From Alphaproteobacteria bacterium (lineage in GTDB: Bacteria; Pseudomonadota; Alphaproteobacteria; UBA6615), in the NCBI GenBank assembly GCA_022449545.1, contig JAKUPN010000015.1, forward strand, positions 1-49,012: 49,012 bases of DNA, read 5' to 3'. How positions within the stretch are numbered: the first letter of the stretch is position 1; each line of letters begins with the position of its first letter. Position numbers and translations under genes: made by a program. The notes under the pieces are model-generated. The model searched no databases and was not told where the DNA came from. It saw nothing but the letters and a program-made list of their open reading frames with translations. Shown here in pieces: positions 32,651-42,221 of the stretch.

Positions 32651-33559
32651 ATGTCTCGACCTGTAATTATAAGTTGCGCCGTAACAGGTGGCGCGGATAC
32701 TAAAGAAATGAATCCTGCAGTGCCTGTAACCCCAGAAGAAATTGCCGAAGAGGTATTGTCTGCCCACTCTGCAGGGGCCGCTGTAGCCCACATCCATGTG
32801 CGTAATCCCAGTACGGGTAAAGCAAGTATGAAAACCTCTTATTATAGTGAAGTAGTTAAACGAGTTCGAGATGCGAAATGCGACGTTGTTATAAACCTTA
32901 CAACTGGACCAGGCGCTAGGTTTGCGGTTGATACAATGTCACCTCTGGAACCCGGACCAGGCAGTGTTATGAAAACTGCAGAAGAAAGAGTCGCTCACGT
33001 AATTGAAAACAAGCCAGATATTTGTTCACTTGATGTAGCTACTATGAACTTTGGTGATAGACCCATGGTCAACTCTCCAGACATGCTTGCTGAAATGGCT
33101 CAACTCATCCAATCCGCCGGAGTAAAGCCTGAATTAGAAGTCTTTGATGTAGGACATGTTAGTCTGGCAAACCACCTTGTAAAAACGGGCATTATCTCTG
33201 ATTCAAAACCACTTTATCAGTTATGTTTGGGTATTCCCTGGGGAGCGCCGGCTTCCCCAGAATCAATGACATTGATGCGAAATATGTTACCAAAGGATGC
33301 AATATGGGCTTCATTTGGAATATCACGGTATGAGTTTCCTATGGTTGCCACTGCCACTGTGCTTGGTGGGCATGTCCGGGTAGGACTCGAAGATAATCTT
33401 TATATAAGTAGAGGAAAGTTAGCTTCAGGCAATGCTCAATTGGTTGAAAGAGCAGTCAAAATCATCAACGCGATAGGTGAAAATGTAGCAACCCCTTCAC
33501 AAGCTAGAGAAATATTTGGATTAAACGAGGGAAATGACACACGTAAGGCTGCGGAGTAG
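32651..33559 (+). CDS. beta-keto acid cleavage enzyme (BKACE/DUF849 family), copy 1
   Basis: BKACE enzymes split a beta-keto acid with acetyl-CoA to give acetoacetate and a new CoA ester; the founder is the lysine-fermentation Kce. The 302-residue protein has the zinc ligands His47 and His49 in AHIHVR, and the conserved Glu in VRVGLEDNLY (about 232-241). NLTTGPG and LCLGIPWG are further family landmarks. CAAAGGGGAGA precedes the ATG. A paralogue follows 43 bases later. Substrates vary widely in the family (carnitine-, amino- or aliphatic-derived keto acids), so the exact reaction is open. The neighbourhood, with a semialdehyde dehydrogenase, suits amino acid or amine catabolism. Confidence 0.92.
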   Translation: MSRPVIISCAVTGGADTKEMNPAVPVTPEEIAEEVLSAHSAGAAVAHIHVRNPSTGKASMKTSYYSEVVKRVRDAKCDVVINLTTGPGARFAVDTMSPLEPGPGSVMKTAEERVAHVIENKPDICSLDVATMNFGDRPMVNSPDMLAEMAQLIQSAGVKPELEVFDVGHVSLANHLVKTGIISDSKPLYQLCLGIPWGAPASPESMTLMRNMLPKDAIWASFGISRYEFPMVATATVLGGHVRVGLEDNLYISRGKLASGNAQLVERAVKIINAIGENVATPSQAREIFGLNEGNDTRKAAE

Positions 33560-33602
33560 ATAAAATTTAATTTATATTGTCTAAGTTAAGGAGGGTATAA
33601 GA

Positions 33603-34484
33603 ATGGCACGTGCAGTGATTATTTCTTGCGCTATAACAGGGGGATCTGATACCAAACACATGAACCCTGCAGTTCCTGTTACTCCTGAAGAAATAGCTAA
33701 TGAAGCAATTCAAGCGCATGCTGCTGGTGCGGCAATAGCTCATATACACGTACGAGATCCGCAAACTGCTAAAGCCAGTATGGATCCAGCCTTATACAAA
33801 GAAGTAGTAGATAGAATAAGGGATAGTGGATGTCCAATTTTGCTTAATTTGACGACAGGTCCTGGAGGGATCTTAGTTGTTGAAAACGACGCTCCACATA
33901 ATTTTCGTGATGGAAGCCATCTCAGCAGTGCTGAAGAAAGAATTCAGCATGTAATAGAAAATCGACCCGAAATGTGCACACTTGATGTGACCACAATGAA
34001 TTACTCAGATTTAGCAGTTACTAATACCAAAGCTATGCTTGACCGCATGGCAATGCTTATAGAGCCTCTAGGAGTAAAAATTGAGATGGAGGTTTTTGAC
34101 ACTGGTCAGTTGTGGCAAGCAGCGGACATGTGTGAAAGGGGTGTAATCAAAGACAATTTACCTCTATTTCAACTCTGCCTCGGAATTCCATGGGGAGGAC
34201 GAGCAACAATTGAATCTATGCAATTAATGCGCGATCAACTGCCACATAATGCTATATGGGCTTCATTCGGAATATCACGTTTCGAATTCCCTATGGTCGC
34301 CTCAGCAGTAGTTCTAGGAGGACATGTTCGCGTAGGAATGGAAGATAATTTATATTTATCTCGTGGAAAATTAACTCCTGGAAATAGACCATTGGTTGAG
34401 CGAGCAGTGCAAATAATTGAATCGATTGGTGACTATCCTGCTAACGTAGATGAAGCTCGTAATATACTAGGAATAAAAAACTAA
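33603..34484 (+). CDS. beta-keto acid cleavage enzyme (BKACE/DUF849 family), copy 2
   Basis: A 293-residue tandem paralogue of the preceding gene. It shares AHIHVRDPQT (zinc His pair), NLTTGPGG, LCLGIPWGGRA, the ASFGISRFEFPMVAS block and VGMEDNLY. The genes are clearly related at the DNA level too (for example around 33301-33330 versus 34254-34283). The substrate-facing segments differ, however: residues about 98-110 read NDAPHNFRDGSH here against SPLEPGPGSV in copy 1. The pair may form a heteromer or handle two related keto acids. AAGGAGGG lies 7 bases before the ATG. It ends convergently with the aldehyde dehydrogenase. Confidence 0.92.
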   Translation: MARAVIISCAITGGSDTKHMNPAVPVTPEEIANEAIQAHAAGAAIAHIHVRDPQTAKASMDPALYKEVVDRIRDSGCPILLNLTTGPGGILVVENDAPHNFRDGSHLSSAEERIQHVIENRPEMCTLDVTTMNYSDLAVTNTKAMLDRMAMLIEPLGVKIEMEVFDTGQLWQAADMCERGVIKDNLPLFQLCLGIPWGGRATIESMQLMRDQLPHNAIWASFGISRFEFPMVASAVVLGGHVRVGMEDNLYLSRGKLTPGNRPLVERAVQIIESIGDYPANVDEARNILGIKN

Positions 34485-34516
34485 TACTTGCTAGCGTCCA
34501 CTAATAGAATTTAACC

Positions 34517-35971
34517 TTAACTGATGCCTCCATAGCATAGGTACTTTATCTCTAAATAATCATCTAATCCATAATGCGAACCTTCGCGACCAATGCCAGA
34601 TTCTTTAAACCCACCAAAGGGAGCTACCTCTGTCGAAATTAAGCCAGTATTGATTCCAACGATACCGGACTCTAGTCCCTCAGAAACCTTCCAAATACGA
34701 TTAACGTCTCTGGCATAGAAATACGCTGCTAAACCAAACTCCGTATCATTAGCAAGGGAAATCCCCTCCTCGTCCGTTGTAAATCTGTAGAGTGGAGCCA
34801 AAGGGCCAAATGTTTCTTCGCGTGTAACTTCCATTGTCGGAGTTACATCTACAAGTAGAGTGGGCTGAAAAAAAGTTCCTCCCATCGAATGTCTTTCTCC
34901 TCCAACCACTACTTTAGCTCCGTTTTCTATGGCATTAGAAATATGCTGTTCCACTTTCTGTACTGCAGCCATATCAATGAGTGGTCCTTGATTTATACCC
35001 TCGTCAAGTCCGTTGCCAACTTTCAATTTTTTTACAGCTATAGCAAGCTTTTCAGTAAACTCATCATAAACTTTGTCTTGCACCAAAATTCGATTAGCAC
35101 AAACGCAAGTCTGACCAGTATTGCGATATTTGGATGCCATTACTCCTTCAACAGCTTCATCAAGATCAGCATCATCAAAAACTAAAAAGGGCGCATTACC
35201 ACCTAATTCCATTGAAACTTTTTTTACTGTATCAGCACATTGAGCAATTAATTTTCTACCAACTTCCGTAGAACCAGTAAAAGTAAGTTTACGGATGATA
35301 GGGTTAGAAGTAAGCTCATCTCCAATTTCTGAAGATGCTCCCGTTACTACACTAAGAATTCCTGGCGGAACGCCTGCTTGTTCAGCAAGCTCTGCCATGG
35401 CTAGTGCAGAATATGGTGTTGATGTGGCGGGCTTTACTATCATTGCACATCCTGCGGCCAGAGCAGGTCCTGCTTTTCTTGTAATCATTGCAGAAGGAAA
35501 ATTCCATGGAGTGATGGCTGCGCAAACTCCTATGGGTTCCTTTAAAACCACTATTCTCTTATCACGCTGATGACCGGGTATTGTATCGCCGTAGACTCTT
35601 TTTCCTTCTTCAGCAAACCATTCAATAAAAGAAGCCGCATAAGCAATTTCCCCTCGAGATTCTGCTAGAGGTTTGCCCTGCTCGGTAGTCATCAGGATTG
35701 CTAAATCTTCTTGGTTTTCAAACATTAAATCATGCCATTTACGTAAAATAACCGCTCTTTCTTTACCAGTAAGGCACCGCCAGTCTTTTTGAGCCTTTTC
35801 AGAAAACTCTACCGCTCGTCTTGTTTCCTCTGCTCCAAATTTAGGCACTGTGCCAATTACTGAACCGTCTAAGGGATTTGTAACATCAATAGTTTCTTTG
35901 TTATCAGCATCCACCCATTGACCATTTAAATAGCACTTTTGCCGAAACAAACTAGAATTTTTGAGTTTCAT
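34517..35971 (-). CDS. gabD: succinate-semialdehyde dehydrogenase-like NAD(P)-dependent aldehyde dehydrogenase (GabD type)
   Basis: ATG 35971 is chosen because AAGGAGGA ends 5 bases upstream; an upstream non-ATG start adds six residues. The 484-residue enzyme has ITPWNFP (about 153), FTGSTEVG (about 231) for the cofactor, general base Glu255 in MELGGNAP and nucleophile Cys289 in TGQTCVCANR. The second Cys two residues on is the redox-switch Cys seen in GabD. The N-terminal YLNGQWVDADN and the C-terminal GGFKESGIGREGSHYGLDDYLEIKY are typical of GabD. It oxidises succinate semialdehyde or a near analogue (glutarate semialdehyde), feeding the TCA cycle. Malate synthase G lies upstream on the same strand. 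Confidence 0.9.
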   Translation of the reverse strand: MKLKNSSLFRQKCYLNGQWVDADNKETIDVTNPLDGSVIGTVPKFGAEETRRAVEFSEKAQKDWRCLTGKERAVILRKWHDLMFENQEDLAILMTTEQGKPLAESRGEIAYAASFIEWFAEEGKRVYGDTIPGHQRDKRIVVLKEPIGVCAAITPWNFPSAMITRKAGPALAAGCAMIVKPATSTPYSALAMAELAEQAGVPPGILSVVTGASSEIGDELTSNPIIRKLTFTGSTEVGRKLIAQCADTVKKVSMELGGNAPFLVFDDADLDEAVEGVMASKYRNTGQTCVCANRILVQDKVYDEFTEKLAIAVKKLKVGNGLDEGINQGPLIDMAAVQKVEQHISNAIENGAKVVVGGERHSMGGTFFQPTLLVDVTPTMEVTREETFGPLAPLYRFTTDEEGISLANDTEFGLAAYFYARDVNRIWKVSEGLESGIVGINTGLISTEVAPFGGFKESGIGREGSHYGLDDYLEIKYLCYGGIS

Positions 35972-36075
35972 ACTTATCCTCCTTTTCAAAACCTGACGGT
36001 GACCAGTTTATAATTAAATCACTATAAAACCCTTTAGTTTCTATTAAAGGCTAATATAAGAATGGTTATGAAATA

Positions 36076-38244
36076 TTAACTACCGAGCTTCGCCTTAGCT
36101 TCCTGCCTACGGGCATGTAATATGGGCTCAGTGTAACCATTTGGCTGCTGTCGGCCTTTCAAAACCAAGTCGCAGGCTGCCTGAAAAGCTATACTATCTT
36201 CAAAATTGTTAGCCATAGGTCGGTACATTGGATCATCGTTATTTTGTTTATCAACTACCGATGCCATTTTCTTTAGTGTATTTATCACTTGGTCTTCATT
36301 ACAAACTCCATGTCTCAGCCAATTCGTAATGTGTTGACTGGATATTCTTAATGTTGCCCGGTCTTCCATTAGCCCAATGTCATTTATATCTGGTACTTTT
36401 GAGCAACCTACTCCCTGATCAATCCACCTAACAACATAGCCAAGAATTCCCTGCGCATTATTATCTAGTTCCTGTTGAATTTCCGACTCTTCCCAATTTG
36501 GCCGTTCAGAAAGTGGTATGCTTAGGATATCATCTAATCGGGCAGGCACTCTATCTTTCAGCTCCTTTTGTCGTTCTAGTACATCTACTGCATGATAATG
36601 AGTAGCATGAAGGGTAGCAGCGGTGGGCGAAGGAACCCATGCTGTATTTGCGCCAGCCTGAGGATGCCCAATTTTAGTTGTAAGCATGTCTGACATTAGA
36701 TCTGGCATAGCCCACATACCTTTTCCGATTTGAGCTCTACCCGGCAAACCACATTTCAGCCCTATATCTACGTTCCAATCCTCATAAGTCTGTATCCAAA
36801 CCGCAGCTTTCATGTCTGCCTTACGAATCATAGGGCCTGCTTCCATAGCTGTGTGCATCTCATCACCTGTACGATCAAGAAAACCAGTATTTATAAAAAA
36901 CACTCTATCTTTCGCGGCACGTATACATTCTTTTAAGTTGACTGTTGTCCGACGCTCTTCGTCCATTATACCCATTTTTATAGTGTTTCGAGGAATTCCA
37001 AGTGCATCTTCCACCCTAGAAAAAATTAAATCAGTAAAGGCAACCTCATCTGGACCATGCATTTTTGGCTTAACAATATAAATAGATCCCGTTCTACTAT
37101 TTTTTAATCTTTTCAAATCATGAATGGCAATCATCGAGGTAATCATCGCGTCCATAATGCCTTCTGGTACTTCCAACCCATTCTTATCCAAGATCGCAGG
37201 ATTAGTCATAAGATGACCGACATTACGGATTAGCATAAGACTTCGCCCATGCAACGTAATCTCTTTTTCATCTGCTGCAGTGTATTTGCGATCCTCATTT
37301 AAGGAACGATTAACTTGCTGAGCCCCTTTCTGAAAAGTTTCGGTTAAATCTCCTTTCATGAGTCCCAACCAATTTCGATATGCCAAGACTTTGTCTTCAG
37401 CATCTACTGTTGCAACAGAATCTTCACAATCCATTATTGTCGTAACAGCCGCCTCTACGACAACATCACAAACTCCTGCAGGGTCTTTCTTACCAATAGG
37501 GTGATCCCTGTCTATGATAACCTCAATATGTAAATTGTTATTCTTTAGAAGAATTTTTGTTGGTGCATCGGGCTCACCGGAATAACCTATAAACTTTTTC
37601 GGATCGTCCATTTCTAGTGTTTCTTCAGTTTCTAGGTGAACTTTCAATTGTCCATCAATAACTTTATACGATGTGGCATTATGATGGCTTCCTTCTGAGA
37701 GAGCAGCAGCCGAATCTAAAAAATCTCTTGCAAAACTAATTACTGCTTTCCCACGAATCTCATTATATTGAGCAGTTCTTTCTGCTCCATTTTCCTCAGA
37801 AATAGCATCGGTTCCATATAGGGCATCATATAAGCTTCCCCACCTAGCGTTCGCAGCATTAAGTGAATATCTGGCATTAGTAACTGGCACTACTAGTTGA
37901 GGTCCCGCAATCAAAGAAATTTCTTCATCAACGTTTTTTGTGCTTACAGAAAAATCATCTCCTTCTGGAACTATGTATCCAATGTCTTTTAGAAAGCTCT
38001 TATAAGCCTCTAAATCTAGGGGATTTTTTGCATTCCTCTTGTACCAATCATCAATCTTATTCTGTAGATCATCTCTTTGATCTAGTAGCCTTCTATTTGT
38101 TGGAGTGAGATCATCAATTATACTAGAAAAAGAATCCCAAAATGCCTCCGAGTTGATGCTAGTTTCTTGCAACGCTTCGTCATTAATAAAGTTATATAGC
38201 TCACGATCAACTTGGATTGTTCCAGCTTGCACACGATCAACCAT
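36076..38244 (-). CDS. glcB: malate synthase G
   Basis: Malate synthase G condenses glyoxylate and acetyl-CoA to malate. The 722-residue length and the G-isoform inserted domain (about 130-330, starting [16 protein letters not shown]) are diagnostic. [47 protein letters not shown] (catalytic Glu/Asp region and acetyl-CoA Arg) and the C-terminal [11 protein letters not shown] are the landmarks. No isocitrate lyase is in the window. Glyoxylate could come from glycolate (this organism has a GlcD-like gene at 16013) or from purines or ectoine-like compounds. It has its own upstream region of about 145 AT-rich bases. Confidence 0.97.
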   Translation of the reverse strand: MVDRVQAGTIQVDRELYNFINDEALQETSINSEAFWDSFSSIIDDLTPTNRRLLDQRDDLQNKIDDWYKRNAKNPLDLEAYKSFLKDIGYIVPEGDDFSVSTKNVDEEISLIAGPQLVVPVTNARYSLNAANARWGSLYDALYGTDAISEENGAERTAQYNEIRGKAVISFARDFLDSAAALSEGSHHNATSYKVIDGQLKVHLETEETLEMDDPKKFIGYSGEPDAPTKILLKNNNLHIEVIIDRDHPIGKKDPAGVCDVVVEAAVTTIMDCEDSVATVDAEDKVLAYRNWLGLMKGDLTETFQKGAQQVNRSLNEDRKYTAADEKEITLHGRSLMLIRNVGHLMTNPAILDKNGLEVPEGIMDAMITSMIAIHDLKRLKNSRTGSIYIVKPKMHGPDEVAFTDLIFSRVEDALGIPRNTIKMGIMDEERRTTVNLKECIRAAKDRVFFINTGFLDRTGDEMHTAMEAGPMIRKADMKAAVWIQTYEDWNVDIGLKCGLPGRAQIGKGMWAMPDLMSDMLTTKIGHPQAGANTAWVPSPTAATLHATHYHAVDVLERQKELKDRVPARLDDILSIPLSERPNWEESEIQQELDNNAQGILGYVVRWIDQGVGCSKVPDINDIGLMEDRATLRISSQHITNWLRHGVCNEDQVINTLKKMASVVDKQNNDDPMYRPMANNFEDSIAFQAACDLVLKGRQQPNGYTEPILHARRQEAKAKLGS

Positions 38245-38390
38245 AAAAATATCCCCTAATTTACGTTCATAATCGAAACAATTAATAAAAAAACTCGAAT
38301 AGTTTATTAAAAGTTTATGTCTGTTTCATCTTACTTTATACGATGTATGTCAATTCGATTTTAAGTCAATTTTTTTAAACTATACTGATC

Positions 38391-39986
38391 TTATGTTATT
38401 ACGCCTGGATTCATTATATTTTCCGGATCAAGATGGTTCTTGGCCTCATTTAAGATTTCACCAAACAACTTTGGACGTTGTCTATTGTACCATTTCCTAT
38501 GATCTCGACCTATTGCGTGATGATGAGTAATTGTTCCACCATTTTTAATAATAGCTTCCGAAGCAACATTTTTGATGATCTGCCATTGTTCTAGGATCCC
38601 ATCTTTAAAGGCCTCTCCATGAAAAGCAAAATAGGGAGCTGGACCATCAGGATAAGCATGACTAAACCTACATGATACTACTCCACTTTTTCCGGTAGCC
38701 TCTTTAACTGCAGAAGAAGTAGCCTCCTTTATTGCGTAATAAAACTCCTCAAACTTATCCCATGTTATAGCAGTTTCAAATGTGTCCGAGATGATTCCTC
38801 GTGGAGTCAGTTCTTCTCGATTGTAAGGCATACGAATAAATGCGTTTCTCCAAGCGCCAACAGCACCCTCCATATTTGCTTGATCATTACTTCGCCAGTC
38901 AACATCTAAAATACCTCCATTATCCAAACAGCATTCTTCGGCCCTGTGCATCCAGCTTTCCACTGGATGATCAGAGGATTCAAACGAGACTACCATCAAT
39001 GAAAATGTACCGTCACCTGCTCCATTAACGAGCAACTCTGTTTGGTCAACTATACGCAAATTAGATGGATAAAGACCGGCCTGGGAGACAGCCCTAACAG
39101 CGCGCGCAGCATCAAAAAAATTAGTAAATTTGAAACCTGCAGTTGATTTATATTTTGGACGACCCTGTAGCCTTACCCATGCCTCAGTGATAATACCTAA
39201 AGAGCCCTCTGAACCCATGATAAAGCTATCCGGACTTGGCCCCGCACCAGATCCTGGTAAACGGCGTGAAATTATCGAACCAGAGGGCGCAACCGTGGTA
39301 ATATTTTCCACTAAATCATCAATATGAGTGTATAGGGTCGCAAAATGTCCTCCAGAACGTGTAGCAATCCAGCCACCAAGGGTGGAATGCTCAAATGACT
39401 GAGGAAAGTGTCGAAGTGTCAATCCGTGGGGTTTTAATTGACGTTCAAGATCTGGCCCTCGAGTTCCACCTTGTATCAAAGCCGCACGAGATACTTCATC
39501 TACTTCTTTTACTCTGTTAAATTTAGATAGATCAATAACTATAGTGCCTGTGTAATAATCAGACACATCTGGAGTCACTCCGCCAACTACTGATGAGCCA
39601 CCCCCATACGGAATAACAGCTATTTTGGACTCACCCGCCCAATCAAAAATAGCACTTATGTCCTCCTCATTCTCAGGATAAGCTATTACATCTGGGGCGT
39701 GATCAAAATCTGCAGCAAAAATGCGGATTGAGTCTGGCTGTGATTGACCAAAACTATGAAGAACTCTCTCTAGGGGATCATCTTTACAGATGGATCTCAA
39801 ACTTTTAGGTAAATTAATTTGAGTCGTCGGTAATTTAATATCATCTAATTTAGGCACTTTAACCTTGTTTTTTGGCAATATTCCAAATTTTTTAGCGAAA
39901 GTACCAAGCAAAAGATCTGATTCTTTATTGGTTAGACCTTCATCTGTATTACCCCAACCCCAATATTTTAATTTTTTTATACTCAT
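38391..39986 (-). CDS. FAD-linked oxidase related to alkyldihydroxyacetonephosphate synthase
   Basis: ATG 39986 is used because GAGGGA lies 4 bases upstream; the frame extends nine codons more. The 531-residue protein begins with the AGPS-like LKYWGWGNTDEG. It has the FAD-binding PYGGGSSVVGGV (about 125-136) and SEGSLGIITEAWVRLQG (about 260). Near the C-terminus THHHAIGRDHRKW carries the triple His that in AGPS replaces the acyl chain with an alkyl chain. In bacteria most homologues are not in ether-lipid pathways, and no partner acyltransferase is here. A general FAD oxidase of hydroxy acids is the alternative. It is divergent from the PRISE operon across 103 bases. Confidence 0.87.
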   Translation of the reverse strand: MSIKKLKYWGWGNTDEGLTNKESDLLLGTFAKKFGILPKNKVKVPKLDDIKLPTTQINLPKSLRSICKDDPLERVLHSFGQSQPDSIRIFAADFDHAPDVIAYPENEEDISAIFDWAGESKIAVIPYGGGSSVVGGVTPDVSDYYTGTIVIDLSKFNRVKEVDEVSRAALIQGGTRGPDLERQLKPHGLTLRHFPQSFEHSTLGGWIATRSGGHFATLYTHIDDLVENITTVAPSGSIISRRLPGSGAGPSPDSFIMGSEGSLGIITEAWVRLQGRPKYKSTAGFKFTNFFDAARAVRAVSQAGLYPSNLRIVDQTELLVNGAGDGTFSLMVVSFESSDHPVESWMHRAEECCLDNGGILDVDWRSNDQANMEGAVGAWRNAFIRMPYNREELTPRGIISDTFETAITWDKFEEFYYAIKEATSSAVKEATGKSGVVSCRFSHAYPDGPAPYFAFHGEAFKDGILEQWQIIKNVASEAIIKNGGTITHHHAIGRDHRKWYNRQRPKLFGEILNEAKNHLDPENIMNPGVIT

Positions 39987-40089
39987 AGATCCCTCATTAA
40001 CAATCAGGTTCACAATATTCGCATACTGATGCTTTGCCTGATAGTATCAAATTGATTCATATTTAAATTACTTTAGGAGTAAACTAAAA

Positions 40090-41139
40090 ATGGCGACTGC
40101 GCTTATAGCTGGAGCACTAGGAGTTGTGGGTCGAGCCCTAGTTGAACATTTAGAGAACGACCCTGAATGGGATGTCATCGGCTTGTCCCGCAGGTCACCT
40201 GATTTTGAAACTTCAGCAAATTTTATCTCCGTAGACCTCCTCAATTTATCTGACTGTAAAGAAAAACTAACGTCATTGACTAATGTCTCTCATGTTTTTT
40301 TCACACCCTATTCTGCACGAGAAAGCTTTGCAGATGAAGTTCTTCCAAATTTAGAAATGCTTAAAAACCTGATGACTGTCATCGAAGAGACTGCCTCCAA
40401 GTTACAACATGTACAACTTATGCTTGGTGCCAAATGGTACGGAGTTCAGTTTGGTGCTCCATATAAAACCCCTGCCAAAGAAAGTGATCCTCGTCATATG
40501 CCTCCTAATTTTTATTATAATCAATTGGACTGGCTCACAGAGAAACAAAAAGGGTGTAAGTGGACTTGGTCAGCTCTTCTTCCCCATGGAATTTGGGGAT
40601 TTTCGGTAGGAAGTGAAATGAATATGCTGACTTCACTGGCTGTATACGCATCAATCAGCAAGCATTATGGAATTCCATTGAACTTTCCAGGCAATCCAGA
40701 CTTATATCACTCTGTATATCAAATTGTTGATGTTTCTCTTCTATCACGAGCAATGGTTTGGGCAGCTACAACTCCAACAGCAGCTAATGAAGCTTTCAAT
40801 ATTACCAATGGTGATTTCACAAGATGGTGTCATCTCTGGCCAAGGATCGCAGACTTTTTTGAAATGGAAGTGGGAGAGATTAGACAGGTAAATCTGCAAT
40901 CCTTAATGTCAGACAAAGAAAACGTCTGGAAAGAAATTTGCGATAAACACAACCTTAATTATTATAAGGTTAATGAATTAGCTACCTGGCGTTTCATGGA
41001 TTATGCCTTCAATAATGGCTTTGATCAGATGTCATGCCTTAATAAGATTCGAAAAGCAGGATGGAATGGTCTTTTGGATACTGAGGAAACTATTACATTG
41101 CAGTTAAAAAACATGAGAAACCAAAAAATTATCCCTTAA
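40090..41139 (+). CDS. PRISE-type SDR reductase (progesterone 5-beta-reductase/iridoid synthase-like), copy 1
   Basis: A 349-residue extended SDR. ALIAGALGVVGRALVEHL (about 4-21) is the Rossmann glycine motif, and LSRRSPDF supplies Arg residues for NADPH. In place of the SDR Tyr-x-x-x-Lys there are PRISE-like features: a Lys in LGAKWYGVQ (Lys115) and a Tyr in NFYYNQLDWL (Tyr142/143). PRISE enzymes reduce the C=C of enones or iridoid dialdehydes with NADPH. In bacteria the natural substrates are mostly unknown. GGAG lies 10 bases before the ATG. A close paralogue follows 15 bases later and then an M14 peptidase, so three genes share one transcript. Confidence 0.88.
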   Translation: MATALIAGALGVVGRALVEHLENDPEWDVIGLSRRSPDFETSANFISVDLLNLSDCKEKLTSLTNVSHVFFTPYSARESFADEVLPNLEMLKNLMTVIEETASKLQHVQLMLGAKWYGVQFGAPYKTPAKESDPRHMPPNFYYNQLDWLTEKQKGCKWTWSALLPHGIWGFSVGSEMNMLTSLAVYASISKHYGIPLNFPGNPDLYHSVYQIVDVSLLSRAMVWAATTPTAANEAFNITNGDFTRWCHLWPRIADFFEMEVGEIRQVNLQSLMSDKENVWKEICDKHNLNYYKVNELATWRFMDYAFNNGFDQMSCLNKIRKAGWNGLLDTEETITLQLKNMRNQKIIP

Positions 41140-41154
41140 AAAAGGAGACAAAAA

Positions 41155-42207
41155 TTGACGAAACGCACGGCCCTAGTACCAGGAGCAATCGGAATAACCG
41201 GAAGAGCCATTATCGAGTTTTTAGAGAAGGACGGTAACTGGGACATCATCGGATTATCACGTCGTTCTAATAATTTTGATAGTAAAGCTAAATTTATATC
41301 TGTGGACCTTCTTAACAAAGAAGACAGCGCAAAAAAAATTAAGGAATTATCATCTATTACTCATGTATTTTATTGCGCCTATTCTCCACAAAAATCAGTT
41401 CAGGATGAAATTGCACCAAATATATCTATGCTTAAAAATCTTATGGACGGGCTTGAGCCAGTTGCGAAAGACTTGGAACATATCCAACTAATGCATGGCG
41501 CGAAATGGTATGGAAGTTACTTAGGGCCATACAAAACCCCAGCCAAAGAAGATGATCCACGCCCAATAGCTAAAAACTTTTACCATGCCCAACAAGATTG
41601 GATCGTCGAGCGTCAGTCGGGCAAGAGCTGGACATGGTCAGCAGTACGTCCCCATGGAATCTGGGGTTTTTCTGTAGGTAGTAGGATGAACTTGATGACA
41701 GGAATCGTTCTTTATGCAGCTATATCAAAACACATGGGACTTCCTCTGAAATGGCCGGGCACTCCTGAATTTTATAATTGTTTGTACAACATAATAGATA
41801 CTGATTTATTAGCGGAAGCTATGTGCTGGGTTGCGACAACAGCTAAAACAAAAAATAATGCATATAATATAAGTAATGGTGACTTTTTTCGCTGGAAGGA
41901 TTTGTGGCCAAAGATAGCCGAATTTTTTAATCTAGATGTCGGCCCTATACAAACTGTTTCATTGCAAACAGTTATGGCTGATAAAGAACCCATTTGGTCT
42001 GAAATAGTGAAAAACCACAAGTTACAACCCTACACACTTTCAGATTTAACGAGATGGGACTATTTGGACATGGCCTTAAGCAATGGATACGATCAAATGT
42101 CTAGTATCACTAAAATCCGCCAAGCTGGCTGGCAGAAGACCTTTGACACTGAAAAAACTATCTCTAAACAAATGCAAAAACTTCGAGACAGTAAAATAAT
42201 TCCATAG
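41155..42207 (+). CDS. PRISE-type SDR reductase, copy 2
   Basis: A 350-residue paralogue of the gene 15 bases upstream. The TTG start at 41155 is supported by AAAAAGGAGA about 6 bases before it and by alignment of VPGAIGITGRAIIEFL with copy 1. The same Lys (HGAKWYGSY) and Tyr (NFYHAQQDWI) positions are present. The second Tyr of copy 1 is His here. Tail segments are strongly conserved between the copies (GYDQMSSITKIRQAGW against GFDQMSCLNKIRKAGW). This suggests duplication followed by divergence in substrate, or a two-subunit enzyme. The M14 gene follows 14 bases later. Confidence 0.87.
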   Translation: MTKRTALVPGAIGITGRAIIEFLEKDGNWDIIGLSRRSNNFDSKAKFISVDLLNKEDSAKKIKELSSITHVFYCAYSPQKSVQDEIAPNISMLKNLMDGLEPVAKDLEHIQLMHGAKWYGSYLGPYKTPAKEDDPRPIAKNFYHAQQDWIVERQSGKSWTWSAVRPHGIWGFSVGSRMNLMTGIVLYAAISKHMGLPLKWPGTPEFYNCLYNIIDTDLLAEAMCWVATTAKTKNNAYNISNGDFFRWKDLWPKIAEFFNLDVGPIQTVSLQTVMADKEPIWSEIVKNHKLQPYTLSDLTRWDYLDMALSNGYDQMSSITKIRQAGWQKTFDTEKTISKQMQKLRDSKIIP

Positions 42208-42221
42208 ATGAAAGTCACAAC

